From Rubrivivax sp. (GTDB taxonomy: Bacteria > Pseudomonadota > Gammaproteobacteria > Burkholderiales > Burkholderiaceae): a DNA stretch of 6,365 bases. The stretch is taken from assembly GCA_004211235.1 (NCBI GenBank), contig SEEY01000237.1:1-6365 (forward strand), written 5' to 3'. Below the pieces are notes generated by a model. It was not told where the DNA came from. It saw only the letters and a program-made list of their open reading frames with translations, and ran no database searches. Within the stretch, counting starts at the first letter, position 1; every line of letters starts with the position of its first letter. The translations under genes were made by a program, and so were the position numbers. Below, piece by piece: positions 1 through 6,365 of this stretch.

Positions 1-1
1 G

Positions 2-952
2 TTCTACAAGACGCGCGGCAAGCACCTGATCACCGTCAAGACCGAGCACAAGGCCGTGCTCGACACGATGCGCGAACTGGAGCGCCAGGGCTTCGACGTG
101 ACCTATCTCGATGTGCTGGAAAACGGCCTCGTCGACCTGGAGGCGTTCAAAGCCGCGCTCCGCCCGGACACCATCCTGGCCTCGGTCATGTACGTGAACA
201 ACGAGATCGGCGTCATCCAGGACGTGGTCGCCCTGGGCAATCTGTGCCGCGAACGCGGCGTCATCTTCCACGTGGACGCGGCCCAGGCCACCGGCAAGGT
301 CGCCATCGACATGGCGAAGCTGCCCATCGACCTGATGAGCCTGGCCTCGCACAAGACCTACGGCCCCAAGGGCATCGGCGCGCTCTACGTGCGCCGCAAG
401 CCGCGGGTGCGCCTGGAAGCGCAGATGCACGGTGGCGGGCATGAGCGCGGCATGCGCTCCGGCACGCTGCCGGTGCACCAGATCGTCGGCATGGGCGAGG
501 CCTTCCGCATCGCCCGCGAGGAGATGGGCACGGAGAGTGAACGCATCCGCATGCTGCACGACCGCCTCGTCAAGGGCCTGTCCGGCATCGAGCAGACCTT
601 CATCAACGGCGACCTCGAAAGCCGCGTGCCGCACAACCTGAACATCTCGTTCAACTTCGTCGAGGGCGAGTCGCTCATCATGGGCGTGAAGGGCCTGGCG
701 GTGTCGTCCGGTTCGGCCTGCACGTCGGCCAGCCTGGAGCCGAGCTATGTTCTGCGCGCGCTGGGCCGCAGCGACGAGCTGGCGCACAGCTCGCTGCGAA
801 TGACCATCGGCCGCTTCACGACCGAAGAAGAAATCGACTACGCAATCAACGTGCTGACCGACCGCGTGGCCAAGCTGCGCGAACTGTCCCCGCTGTGGGA
901 CATGTACAAGGACGGCATCGACATCTCGACCATCCAGTGGGCTGCCCACTGA
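2..952 (+). CDS. iscS: Cysteine desulfurase IscS (5' partial)
   Basis: IscS is a PLP-dependent cytosolic enzyme that converts L-cysteine to alanine and carries the sulfur as a persulfide to IscU and to tRNA-thiolation partners. The frame is open from base 2, so the start lies upstream of the window. The 316 visible codons correspond to residues 89-404 of the 404-residue E. coli protein, with no gap needed. Visible landmarks in E. coli numbering are His104 in KTEHKA (bases 47-49), Asp180 and Gln183 in HVDAAQ, the Schiff-base Lys206 in SHKTYGPKG (353-355), and the persulfide Cys328 in SSGSACTS (719-721). The C-terminal SPLWDMYK segment, part of the region used to dock IscU, is intact. iscU follows after 24 nt. 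The sequence is typical of housekeeping IscS rather than NifS or SufS, because of the long active-site loop and the immediate iscU neighbour. Confidence 0.98.
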   Translation, partial: FYKTRGKHLITVKTEHKAVLDTMRELERQGFDVTYLDVLENGLVDLEAFKAALRPDTILASVMYVNNEIGVIQDVVALGNLCRERGVIFHVDAAQATGKVAIDMAKLPIDLMSLASHKTYGPKGIGALYVRRKPRVRLEAQMHGGGHERGMRSGTLPVHQIVGMGEAFRIAREEMGTESERIRMLHDRLVKGLSGIEQTFINGDLESRVPHNLNISFNFVEGESLIMGVKGLAVSSGSACTSASLEPSYVLRALGRSDELAHSSLRMTIGRFTTEEEIDYAINVLTDRVAKLRELSPLWDMYKDGIDISTIQWAAH

Positions 953-965
953 TCGTCGTCGACAC

Positions 966-970
966 AGGAG
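966..970 (+). promoter_or_regulatory. Ribosome binding site of iscU
   Basis: AGGAG lies 6 nt upstream of the ATG at 977. It is the clearest Shine-Dalgarno in the plus-strand operon, in keeping with the high output expected for the scaffold protein. It fixes the iscU start. Confidence 0.85.
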
Positions 971-976
971 AACACC

Positions 977-1369
977 ATGGCATACAGCGAAAAGGTCGTT
1001 GACCACTACGAGAACCCGCGCAATGTGGGCAAGTTCGAAAACGGCGACGAGGACGTCGGCACGGGCATGGTCGGCGCGCCGGCCTGCGGCGACGTGATGA
1101 AGCTGCAGATCAAGGTCAACCCGGCAACCGGCCTCATCGAGGACGCCAAGTTCAAGACCTACGGCTGCGGTTCGGCCATCGCCTCGAGCTCGCTCGTGAC
1201 CGAATGGGTCAAGGGCAAGAGCCTGGACGAAGCGCTGACCATCAAGAACACGCACATTGCCGAAGAGCTGGCCCTGCCGCCCGTCAAGATCCACTGCTCC
1301 ATCCTGGCCGAAGACGCCATCAAGGCGGCCGTGGACGACTACCGCGCCAAGCACGCCAGCGCGAACTGA
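977..1369 (+). CDS. iscU: Iron-sulfur cluster scaffold IscU
   Basis: IscU is the cytosolic scaffold on which [2Fe-2S] clusters are built from IscS-derived sulfur and iron. HscA-HscB then transfers the cluster to acceptors. The 130-residue product is close to the 128-residue E. coli protein. The three cluster ligands are Cys37 (APACGD, with the exchange-promoting Asp39), Cys64 (YGCGSA) and Cys107, which follows His106. The HscA recognition motif LPPVK is at residues 100-104. Numbers from 64 onward are one higher than in E. coli because of a one-residue insertion near NPATGL. The gene sits between iscS and iscA, and its stop is 1 nt before the iscA ATG, so the two are probably translationally coupled. 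Confidence 0.98.
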   Translation: MAYSEKVVDHYENPRNVGKFENGDEDVGTGMVGAPACGDVMKLQIKVNPATGLIEDAKFKTYGCGSAIASSSLVTEWVKGKSLDEALTIKNTHIAEELALPPVKIHCSILAEDAIKAAVDDYRAKHASAN

Positions 1370-1370
1370 C

Positions 1371-1694
1371 ATGTCCGTCACGCTGACCGAAGCTGCAGCC
1401 CGCCACGTGAAGCGCTACATCGCCAAGCGCGGCAAGGGTGTGGGCCTGCGCCTGGGCGTGAAGACGACCGGCTGCTCGGGGCTCGCCTACAAGCTCGAGT
1501 ACGCGGACGAGGTGGCGCCTGAAGACGTGATCTTCGAAGGCCATGAGGTCAAGATCCTCATCGACCCGAAGAGCCTGCCCTATCTTGACGGCACCGAGCT
1601 CGATTTCGTCCGCGAAGGCCTGAACGAAGGCTTCAAGTTCCGCAATCCGCGCGAGAAGGACAAGTGCGGCTGCGGCGAGTCCTTCCGTGTCTGA
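1371..1694 (+). CDS. iscA: A-type iron-sulfur carrier IscA
   Basis: IscA is an A-type carrier that binds iron or an Fe-S cluster and helps deliver clusters, notably [4Fe-4S], to target enzymes. The product is 107 residues, the same length as E. coli IscA. The three conserved cysteines are at the standard places: Cys35 in TTGCSG, and Cys99 and Cys101 in KCGCGESF near the C-terminus. The frame stays open upstream to about 1257 inside iscU, but the ATG at 1371 gives the family N-terminus (MSVTLTEAA) and begins 1 nt after the iscU stop. There is no clear Shine-Dalgarno, so reinitiation by ribosomes finishing iscU is the likely mode. A hairpin terminator follows the stop by about 20 nt. Confidence 0.97.
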   Translation: MSVTLTEAAARHVKRYIAKRGKGVGLRLGVKTTGCSGLAYKLEYADEVAPEDVIFEGHEVKILIDPKSLPYLDGTELDFVREGLNEGFKFRNPREKDKCGCGESFRV

Positions 1695-1713
1695 GATTCG
1701 CTGACCCGACGAC

Positions 1714-1744
1714 AGGCGCGGTGTGAACCGCGCCTTTTGCTTTT
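1714..1744 (+). terminator. Intrinsic terminator / attenuator between iscA and hscB
   Basis: A perfect 9-bp, GC-rich stem (1714-1722 with 1727-1735) closes on the GNRA-type tetraloop GUGA (1723-1726). The core arms are GGCGCGGT and ACCGCGCC. The T-rich tract TTTTGCTTTT (1735-1744) follows at once. This is the standard layout of a Rho-independent terminator acting on plus-strand transcripts. The other orientation lacks a U-tract. Since hscB begins only 11 nt downstream with no room for a promoter, partial termination and read-through is the natural reading; a 3'-end stabilising hairpin after processing is the alternative. Confidence 0.85.
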
Positions 1745-1754
1745 CCACTCCGCC

Positions 1755-2273
1755 ATGCGCCTCACCGACAACGACTTCCAGCTTTTCGGCCTGCCTGAAC
1801 AGCAGGCGCAGGTGCGCGCGGATATCGACGCGCACTGGAAGTCGCTGCAGGCCGAGGTTCACCCCGATCGCTTTGCCTCGCAAGGCGCCGCTGCACAGCG
1901 CGTGGCCATGCAATGGGCGATGCGCGTCAACGAGGCCTACCAGCGCTTGAAAGACCCGCTCAAGCGGGCCGCCTACCTCTGCGAGCTGCGCGGTGCACCG
2001 GTGCAGGCGGAGAACAACACCGCCATGCCGGCAGCCTTCCTGATGCAACAGATGGAATGGCGCGAGGGTTTGGACGAGGCGAGTGACGAAACCGCCCTGG
2101 CGGCCCTTGACGACGACGCCGCGCGAGCCGAAACCGCAGCGCTTGCCACCGTGCAGCGCCTGCTCGACGAGACAGGCGACGCCCCTGCCGCTGCATCCCA
2201 GGTCCGCGCGCTGATGTTCATCCAGCGCTTCCGGGCCGACATTGATCAGCGCCTTGCCGCGCTGGATGCCTGA
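1755..2273 (+). CDS. hscB: Fe-S co-chaperone HscB (J-domain protein)
   Basis: HscB is the J-type co-chaperone that binds holo-IscU, brings it to HscA and stimulates HscA ATPase. The 172-residue product matches the family (E. coli 171). The N-terminal J domain (about 1-80) contains the essential HPD at residues 36-38 (VHPDRF), followed by [17 protein letters not shown]. The C-terminal three-helix domain (about 88-172) keeps the IscU-binding surface around residues 95-108, with LM at 96-97, Met100-Glu101, Glu104 and Glu108 matching E. coli Leu92, Met93, Leu96, Glu97, Glu100 and Glu104. I chose the ATG at 1755 because it gives the family N-terminus (MRLTDNDF). An in-frame TTG at 1737 lies inside the terminator tract. 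No Shine-Dalgarno is visible before 1755. hscA follows 5 nt after the stop. Confidence 0.96.
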   Translation: MRLTDNDFQLFGLPEQQAQVRADIDAHWKSLQAEVHPDRFASQGAAAQRVAMQWAMRVNEAYQRLKDPLKRAAYLCELRGAPVQAENNTAMPAAFLMQQMEWREGLDEASDETALAALDDDAARAETAALATVQRLLDETGDAPAAASQVRALMFIQRFRADIDQRLAALDA

Positions 2274-2278
2274 ACACC

Positions 2279-4123
<1,845 letters not shown>

Positions 4124-4134
4124 AAGAACACCGA

Positions 4135-4473
4135 ATGCCCGTCATCAAGATCCTCCCGCACGCCGAATACTGCCCCGAAGGCACCAGCATCACGGCGGCG
4201 CCTGGCACGTCGATCTGCGAAGCGCTGCTGGCCAACGAGATCCACATCGAGCACGCCTGCGACCAGGTCTGCGCCTGCACGACCTGCCACGTCATCGTCC
4301 GCGAGGGCGGCCGTTCGCTGAGCGAGATGGAAGAGGACGAAGAGGACATGCTGGACCGCGCCTGGGGGCTGGAGCCCGACTCGCGCCTGTCCTGCCAGGC
4401 GCTGCTGCGTCAGCAGGACGTGACAGTCGAGATCCCGAAGTACTCGATCAACCACGCCAAGGAAGGCAAGTGA
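4135..4473 (+). CDS. fdx: Isc-type [2Fe-2S] ferredoxin
   Basis: This adrenodoxin-like ferredoxin is the electron donor for cluster assembly on IscU and interacts with IscS. The 112-residue product is close to E. coli Fdx (111). The [2Fe-2S] ligands are Cys42, Cys48 and Cys51 (the [11 protein letters not shown] segment, where Cys46 is an extra non-ligand cysteine) and Cys87 (RLSCQ). The acidic stretch [11 protein letters not shown] (63-73) is the usual partner-docking helix, and the C-terminal IPKYSINH is characteristic of the Isc type. The start at 4135 is 11 nt after hscA, with a weak AAAGAA upstream. Its stop TGA (4471-4473) overlaps the GTG start of tsaD. iscX, which follows fdx in many Isc operons, is missing here. 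Confidence 0.97.
   Translation: MPVIKILPHAEYCPEGTSITAAPGTSICEALLANEIHIEHACDQVCACTTCHVIVREGGRSLSEMEEDEEDMLDRAWGLEPDSRLSCQALLRQQDVTVEIPKYSINHAKEGK
4459..4466 (+). promoter_or_regulatory. Ribosome binding site of tsaD, inside the end of fdx
   Basis: AAGGAAGG ends 3 nt before the GTG at 4470, and its first AAGGA is 6 nt from it. The alternative GTG at 4479 would be 12 nt away. The spacing favours 4470. The site encodes the last residues of Fdx (KEGK), so it does double duty. Confidence 0.65.
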
Positions 4474-5513
4474 CTGCCGTGCAGCGCATCCTCGGGTTCG
4501 AGTCGTCATGCGACGAGACCGGGGTCGCGCTGATCGAGGTTGACGGTGCGTCGCCGCCGCGACTGGTGGCCCAGGCGCTGCACAGCCAGATCACGATGCA
4601 CCAGGCCTACGGCGGCGTCGTGCCTGAGCTGGCGTCGCGTGACCATGTGCGCCGCGTGCTGCCGCTGACGCGCGAGGTGCTGTCGCAGGCGAGCCTGACG
4701 CTGCAGGACGTGGACATGATTGCCTACACGCAAGGCCCCGGCCTGGCGGGAGCGCTGCTCGTGGGCGCCGGCGTGGCCGTGTCGCTGGCGGCGGCGCTGG
4801 ATGTGCCGGCGCTGCCTGTGCATCACCTCGAAGGGCATCTGCTGTCGCCCTTCCTGTCGGCCGACCCCCCGGAGTTCCCCTTCGTCGCATTGCTGGTCAG
4901 CGGCGGCCACACGCAGTTGATGCGGGTGGACGACGTGGGCCGCTACGAGATGCTCGGCGAGACCATCGATGACGCGGCCGGCGAGGCCTTTGACAAGAGC
5001 GCCAAGCTGCTCGGCCTGCCTTACCCGGGCGGCCCGCACCTCGCGCGCATGGCCGAGTTTGGCAACCCCGAGGCCTATGCGCTTCCGCGCCCGCTCCTGC
5101 ACAGCGGCAAGCCGGACTTCAGCTTCGCCGGCCTGAAGACGGCGGTGTTGACGCAGGTGAAGAAGGTCGGTGATTCGCCATGCGAACAGACCAAGGCGGA
5201 CCTGGCGGCGTCCACACAGGCCGCTATCGTCGAGGTGCTGGTGAAGAAGTCGCTGCTGGCCCTGAAGATGACCGGGCTCAAGCGCCTTGTCGTGGCCGGC
5301 GGCGTGGGCGCGAACGCCCATTTGCGCGAGCAACTGAATGCTGCGTGCGCCAGGCGGGACGTTCGGGTGCATTACCCGGAGCTGTCTCTGTGCACGGACA
5401 ACGGCGCCATGATTGCCATGGCGGCCGCGCTGCGGGTGCAGCGCGGCGCGGCCCAGCCCAGAGACGATGGCGGCTTTGAGGTCCGCCCGCGCTGGCAGCT
5501 CGGTACGGCTTAG
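4470..5513 (+). CDS. tsaD: tRNA t6A37 threonylcarbamoyltransferase subunit TsaD
   Basis: TsaD (Kae1/Qri7/YgjD family, formerly Gcp) transfers the threonylcarbamoyl group from TC-AMP to A37 of ANN-decoding tRNAs, working with TsaB and TsaE in the cytosol. The product is 347 residues. Visible motifs are FESSCDETG (10-18), the metal-binding HxxxH in HHLEGH (His119 and His123), VSGGHTQL (143-150), [19 protein letters not shown] (171-189), FSFAGLKTA (218-226), VVAGGVGAN (274-282) and the metal ligand Asp310 in CTDNGAM. The GTG start at 4470 overlaps the fdx stop as GTGA and has a well-placed ribosome site. GTG at 4479 would give 344 residues and an N-terminus of more usual length, so the start is uncertain by three codons. 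The stop (5511-5513) overlaps the stop of the convergent small heat-shock gene. Confidence 0.96.
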   Translation: MTAVQRILGFESSCDETGVALIEVDGASPPRLVAQALHSQITMHQAYGGVVPELASRDHVRRVLPLTREVLSQASLTLQDVDMIAYTQGPGLAGALLVGAGVAVSLAAALDVPALPVHHLEGHLLSPFLSADPPEFPFVALLVSGGHTQLMRVDDVGRYEMLGETIDDAAGEAFDKSAKLLGLPYPGGPHLARMAEFGNPEAYALPRPLLHSGKPDFSFAGLKTAVLTQVKKVGDSPCEQTKADLAASTQAAIVEVLVKKSLLALKMTGLKRLVVAGGVGANAHLREQLNAACARRDVRVHYPELSLCTDNGAMIAMAAALRVQRGAAQPRDDGGFEVRPRWQLGTA

Positions 5514-5905
5514 AGGACGGTCAGCTGGCCGCCGTTCTCGGCGACGCGCTTGACGAGGTTCAGCGTCAGCACACCGTTCTCGAACCGGGCCTGCGACTGG
5601 CCTTGATCGATCTCGGCGGGCAGCGAGAAGCTGCGGGCGTAACGGGCGGCGCGGCGCTCGCGGTAGAGCAGGCGCGAGCCGTCGGTCGCGGCGGCAGCTT
5701 CCTCGGTGACGGTCTCGACCTGCACTCTGCGGCCTTCCACGCGCACCTTGACGGCTTCCTTCGCGACGCCGGGCATGTCGACGGTGACGACGTAGCCCTT
5801 GTCGTCTTCGCTGACGTCCAGGGCGGGGGTGCGGGCAGTGTCCGCATCGGCGTCGAACTGGCGAAGGACGCGGGCAACGTGGCGGGGGTGGGTCAGATAG
5901 AACAT
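5510..5905 (-). CDS. Small heat-shock protein, Hsp20/alpha-crystallin family
   Basis: This is a cytosolic holdase chaperone that would bind unfolding proteins and pass them to the DnaK/ClpB system. The 131-residue product has a short N-terminal arm (about 1-26) and then an alpha-crystallin domain (about 27-118). The domain opens with [20 protein letters not shown] and contains RYARSFSLP and the signature [10 protein letters not shown] (106-115). The last residues, LTVL (128-131), can serve as the C-terminal IxI-like anchor used in oligomer assembly. Start ATG 5905-5903 has a GGAG ribosome site 7 nt upstream. The gene is convergent with tsaD (stops overlap by 4 nt) and divergent from rpsO. A sigma-32-type promoter and a leader hairpin over the ribosome site point to heat induction. 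The exact orthologue (IbpA, HspA or other) cannot be fixed, so no symbol is given. Confidence 0.95.
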   Translation of the reverse strand: MFYLTHPRHVARVLRQFDADADTARTPALDVSEDDKGYVVTVDMPGVAKEAVKVRVEGRRVQVETVTEEAAAATDGSRLLYRERRAARYARSFSLPAEIDQGQSQARFENGVLTLNLVKRVAENGGQLTVL

Positions 5906-5906
5906 G

Positions 5907-5953
5907 GGGTAACTCCAGTGGTTGCGCTGCTGAACCAGTCGGGAGCAGCACCC
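5907..5953 (-). promoter_or_regulatory. Candidate RNA thermometer in the hsp20 5' leader
   Basis: Read on the minus strand, the leader folds into one long imperfect hairpin. GGGT (5953-5950) pairs with ACCC (5910-5907), GCTCC (5946-5942) with GGAGT (5916-5912, one G-U pair), and TGGTT (5937-5933) with AACCA (5923-5919), closing a 9-nt loop. Two small internal loops separate the helices. The Shine-Dalgarno GGAG (5916-5913) is fully paired, and the outer helix ends 1 nt before the start codon. Short helices broken by loops that cover the ribosome site are typical of small-heat-shock-gene thermometers (ROSE and fourU classes). I do not claim membership of either class; function is inferred. Confidence 0.5.
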
Positions 5954-5965
5954 GATGACCCAGAG

Positions 5966-5991
5966 ATGCGGCGGCGAGGAGGCGCTTCAAG
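5966..5991 (-). promoter_or_regulatory. Sigma-32-type heat-shock promoter of the hsp20 gene
   Basis: On the minus strand, CTTGAA (5991-5986) matches the sigma-32 -35 core exactly. After a 14-nt spacer, CCGCAT (5971-5966) matches the -10 core CCCCAT at five of six positions and is followed by CT. Upstream of the -35 is CCCT, also in keeping with the extended consensus. The predicted transcript starts near 5959, giving a leader of about 54 nt that is nearly all hairpin. Confidence 0.7.
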
Positions 5992-6050
5992 AGGGTTTTT
6001 CGTCACGCGGCAGAGAAGTCACGTATTTGCACGGCAGGGCGGTTTGGGCT

Positions 6051-6076
6051 CTTGAAACCGGGTTGGCGTACCCAAT
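6051..6076 (+). promoter_or_regulatory. Second sigma-32-like promoter, facing rpsO
   Basis: CTTGAA (6051-6056), 14 nt, then CCCAAT (6071-6076), which matches CCCCAT at five of six positions. The geometry is identical to the hsp20 promoter but on the opposite strand. It would start a transcript near 6083, ahead of the rpsO sigma-70 promoter. Together with the hsp20 promoter it makes a divergent pair whose CTCTTGAA boxes form an 8-bp inverted repeat (5986-5993 and 6049-6056). Confidence 0.4.
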
Positions 6077-6100
6077 GTCCGCCCGCCTGGCCTGCCGCCG

Positions 6101-6129
6101 TTGGGGTCCCCGCCGCTTTGGGCTAGAAT
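6101..6129 (+). promoter_or_regulatory. Sigma-70 promoter of rpsO
   Basis: A -10 box TAGAAT (6124-6129; five of six to TATAAT) lies 17 nt downstream of TTGGGG (6101-6106; TTG conserved, second half poor). Spacing is optimal. The predicted start is near 6136, about 170 nt upstream of the rpsO ATG. It is the best vegetative promoter in the intergenic region and is well placed for rpsO. Confidence 0.7.
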
Positions 6130-6135
6130 CCGCAG

Positions 6136-6305
6136 GTTTTGCGCTTCGCGGTGCAGAACAATGAAACGCTCAACGCAAGTTGAGCAATAGCACGGCTCGG
6201 GGCGGTTTCCCCCTTGTCCGCAAGTCAACCCCGGAAACCGTCTGCGGCAGCGCTCAAGCAGTGCGTCTCGCCCGGCCGGACTTCCGAAACCTTTTGGAAA
6301 ACAAA
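6136..6305 (+). promoter_or_regulatory. Structured rpsO leader, candidate S15 autoregulatory RNA
   Basis: The leader is long for a ribosomal-protein gene and contains two strong helices. Hairpin 1 is a perfect 7-bp stem, GCTCAAC (6168-6174) with GTTGAGC (6179-6185), closed by a GCAA tetraloop. Hairpin 2 pairs GGCGGTTTCC (6201-6210) with GGAAACCGTC (6233-6242): ten pairs including one G-U next to the terminal G-C. Its 22-nt loop holds a small CTTG/CAAG hairpin (6213-6224). The start region has only a weak GGA (6296-6298) 7 nt before the ATG. S15 is known to repress its own mRNA through different leader folds in different bacterial groups; that this is such an element is inference. Confidence 0.45.
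6161..6190 (+). CDS. Possible 9-codon upstream reading frame in the rpsO leader
   Basis: ATG at 6161 opens a frame of nine codons (MKRSTQVEQ) ending at TAG 6188-6190, inside the predicted rpsO leader. Hairpin 1 lies wholly within it. No good Shine-Dalgarno precedes it, and it has no amino-acid run that would suggest attenuation. It may well be chance; it is listed because translation through it would melt hairpin 1. Confidence 0.15.
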   Translation: MKRSTQVEQ

Positions 6306-6365
6306 ATGTCCGTCGCCGAAAAGAAGGCCGAAATCGTCAAGGCCAACGCCCGCAGCGCCAATGAC
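6306..6365 (+). CDS. rpsO: Ribosomal protein S15 (3' partial)
   Basis: S15 is a primary 16S rRNA-binding protein that organises the three-way junction of the 30S platform. Only the first 20 codons are present; the window ends in frame at 6365. The N-terminus reads MSVAEKKAEIVK, then ANARSAND, which fits S15 from Burkholderiales, where TGSPEVQVALLT would come next. ATG 6306 is preceded by GGAAAACAAA with a weak GGA ribosome site. In many proteobacteria pnp (polynucleotide phosphorylase) follows rpsO; that cannot be seen here. The 20 residues are short, but the match in place and sequence is good. Confidence 0.88.
   Translation, partial: MSVAEKKAEIVKANARSAND

Noticed and set aside
1737..1754. 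Upstream TTG start for hscB adding six residues
   Set aside because: The TTG is within the terminator U-tract, and the ATG at 1755 gives the normal HscB N-terminus and length.
5519..5530. Near-palindrome GGTCAGCTGGCC just after tsaD as a terminator
   Set aside because: It is in the hsp20 coding end, has no usable loop and no U-tract on either strand.
4506..5990. 494-codon open frame on the minus strand opposite tsaD and overlapping hsp20
   Set aside because: It covers two real genes in the wrong frame and runs through the hsp20 promoter; composition is Arg/His/Gln-rich as in antisense shadows.
5603..6055. 150-codon plus-strand frame opposite hsp20
   Set aside because: Antisense to the alpha-crystallin domain, no ribosome site, no family match.
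5955..6228. Two 69-codon frames in the hsp20-rpsO gap (plus 5955-6164, minus 6019-6228)
   Set aside because: They lie over the promoters and the rpsO leader, lack ribosome sites, and have no recognisable sequence. The region is better explained as regulatory.

Overview
This is a high-GC chromosomal segment from a betaproteobacterium, most likely of the order Burkholderiales. Every complete protein has a clear housekeeping identity. The organism call rests on the gene order, on HscA and Fdx sequences close to those of proteobacterial Isc systems, and on the S15 N-terminus (KANARSAND). I cannot name a genus.

Positions 2-5513 form one plus-strand block: the housekeeping iron-sulfur cluster (Isc) operon followed by a tRNA-modification gene. 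The order is iscS (5' end cut off by the window), iscU, iscA, hscB, hscA, fdx, tsaD. IscS takes sulfur from cysteine and hands it to the IscU scaffold. Ferredoxin supplies electrons, and IscA is an A-type carrier. The co-chaperone HscB and the Hsp70 HscA then release the finished cluster from IscU by way of its LPPVK motif. All key residues I checked are present, so the pathway looks intact. iscR would be expected upstream and lies outside the window. There is no iscX; the fdx stop codon instead overlaps the start of tsaD (t6A tRNA modification). A textbook intrinsic terminator sits between iscA and hscB, which suggests that the chaperone half of the operon is made by partial read-through.

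Positions 5510-5905 hold a small heat-shock protein gene (hsp20 family) on the minus strand. It converges on tsaD and their stop codons overlap. Its upstream region has a good sigma-32-type promoter. Its roughly 50-nt leader can fold into one long imperfect hairpin that buries the Shine-Dalgarno sequence, so it is a candidate RNA thermometer.

Positions 5906-6305 are a 400-nt divergent control region. It carries the hsp20 promoter and leader, a second sigma-32-like promoter facing right, a good sigma-70 promoter, and a structured leader of about 170 nt ahead of rpsO. The first 20 codons of rpsO (ribosomal protein S15) end the window. S15 is known to control its own mRNA in several bacteria through unrelated leader structures, so this leader is a reasonable candidate for such control.

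I see no mobile element, CRISPR array, tRNA or rRNA. The genes are conventional; what may be undescribed is in the RNA-level and promoter-level control.
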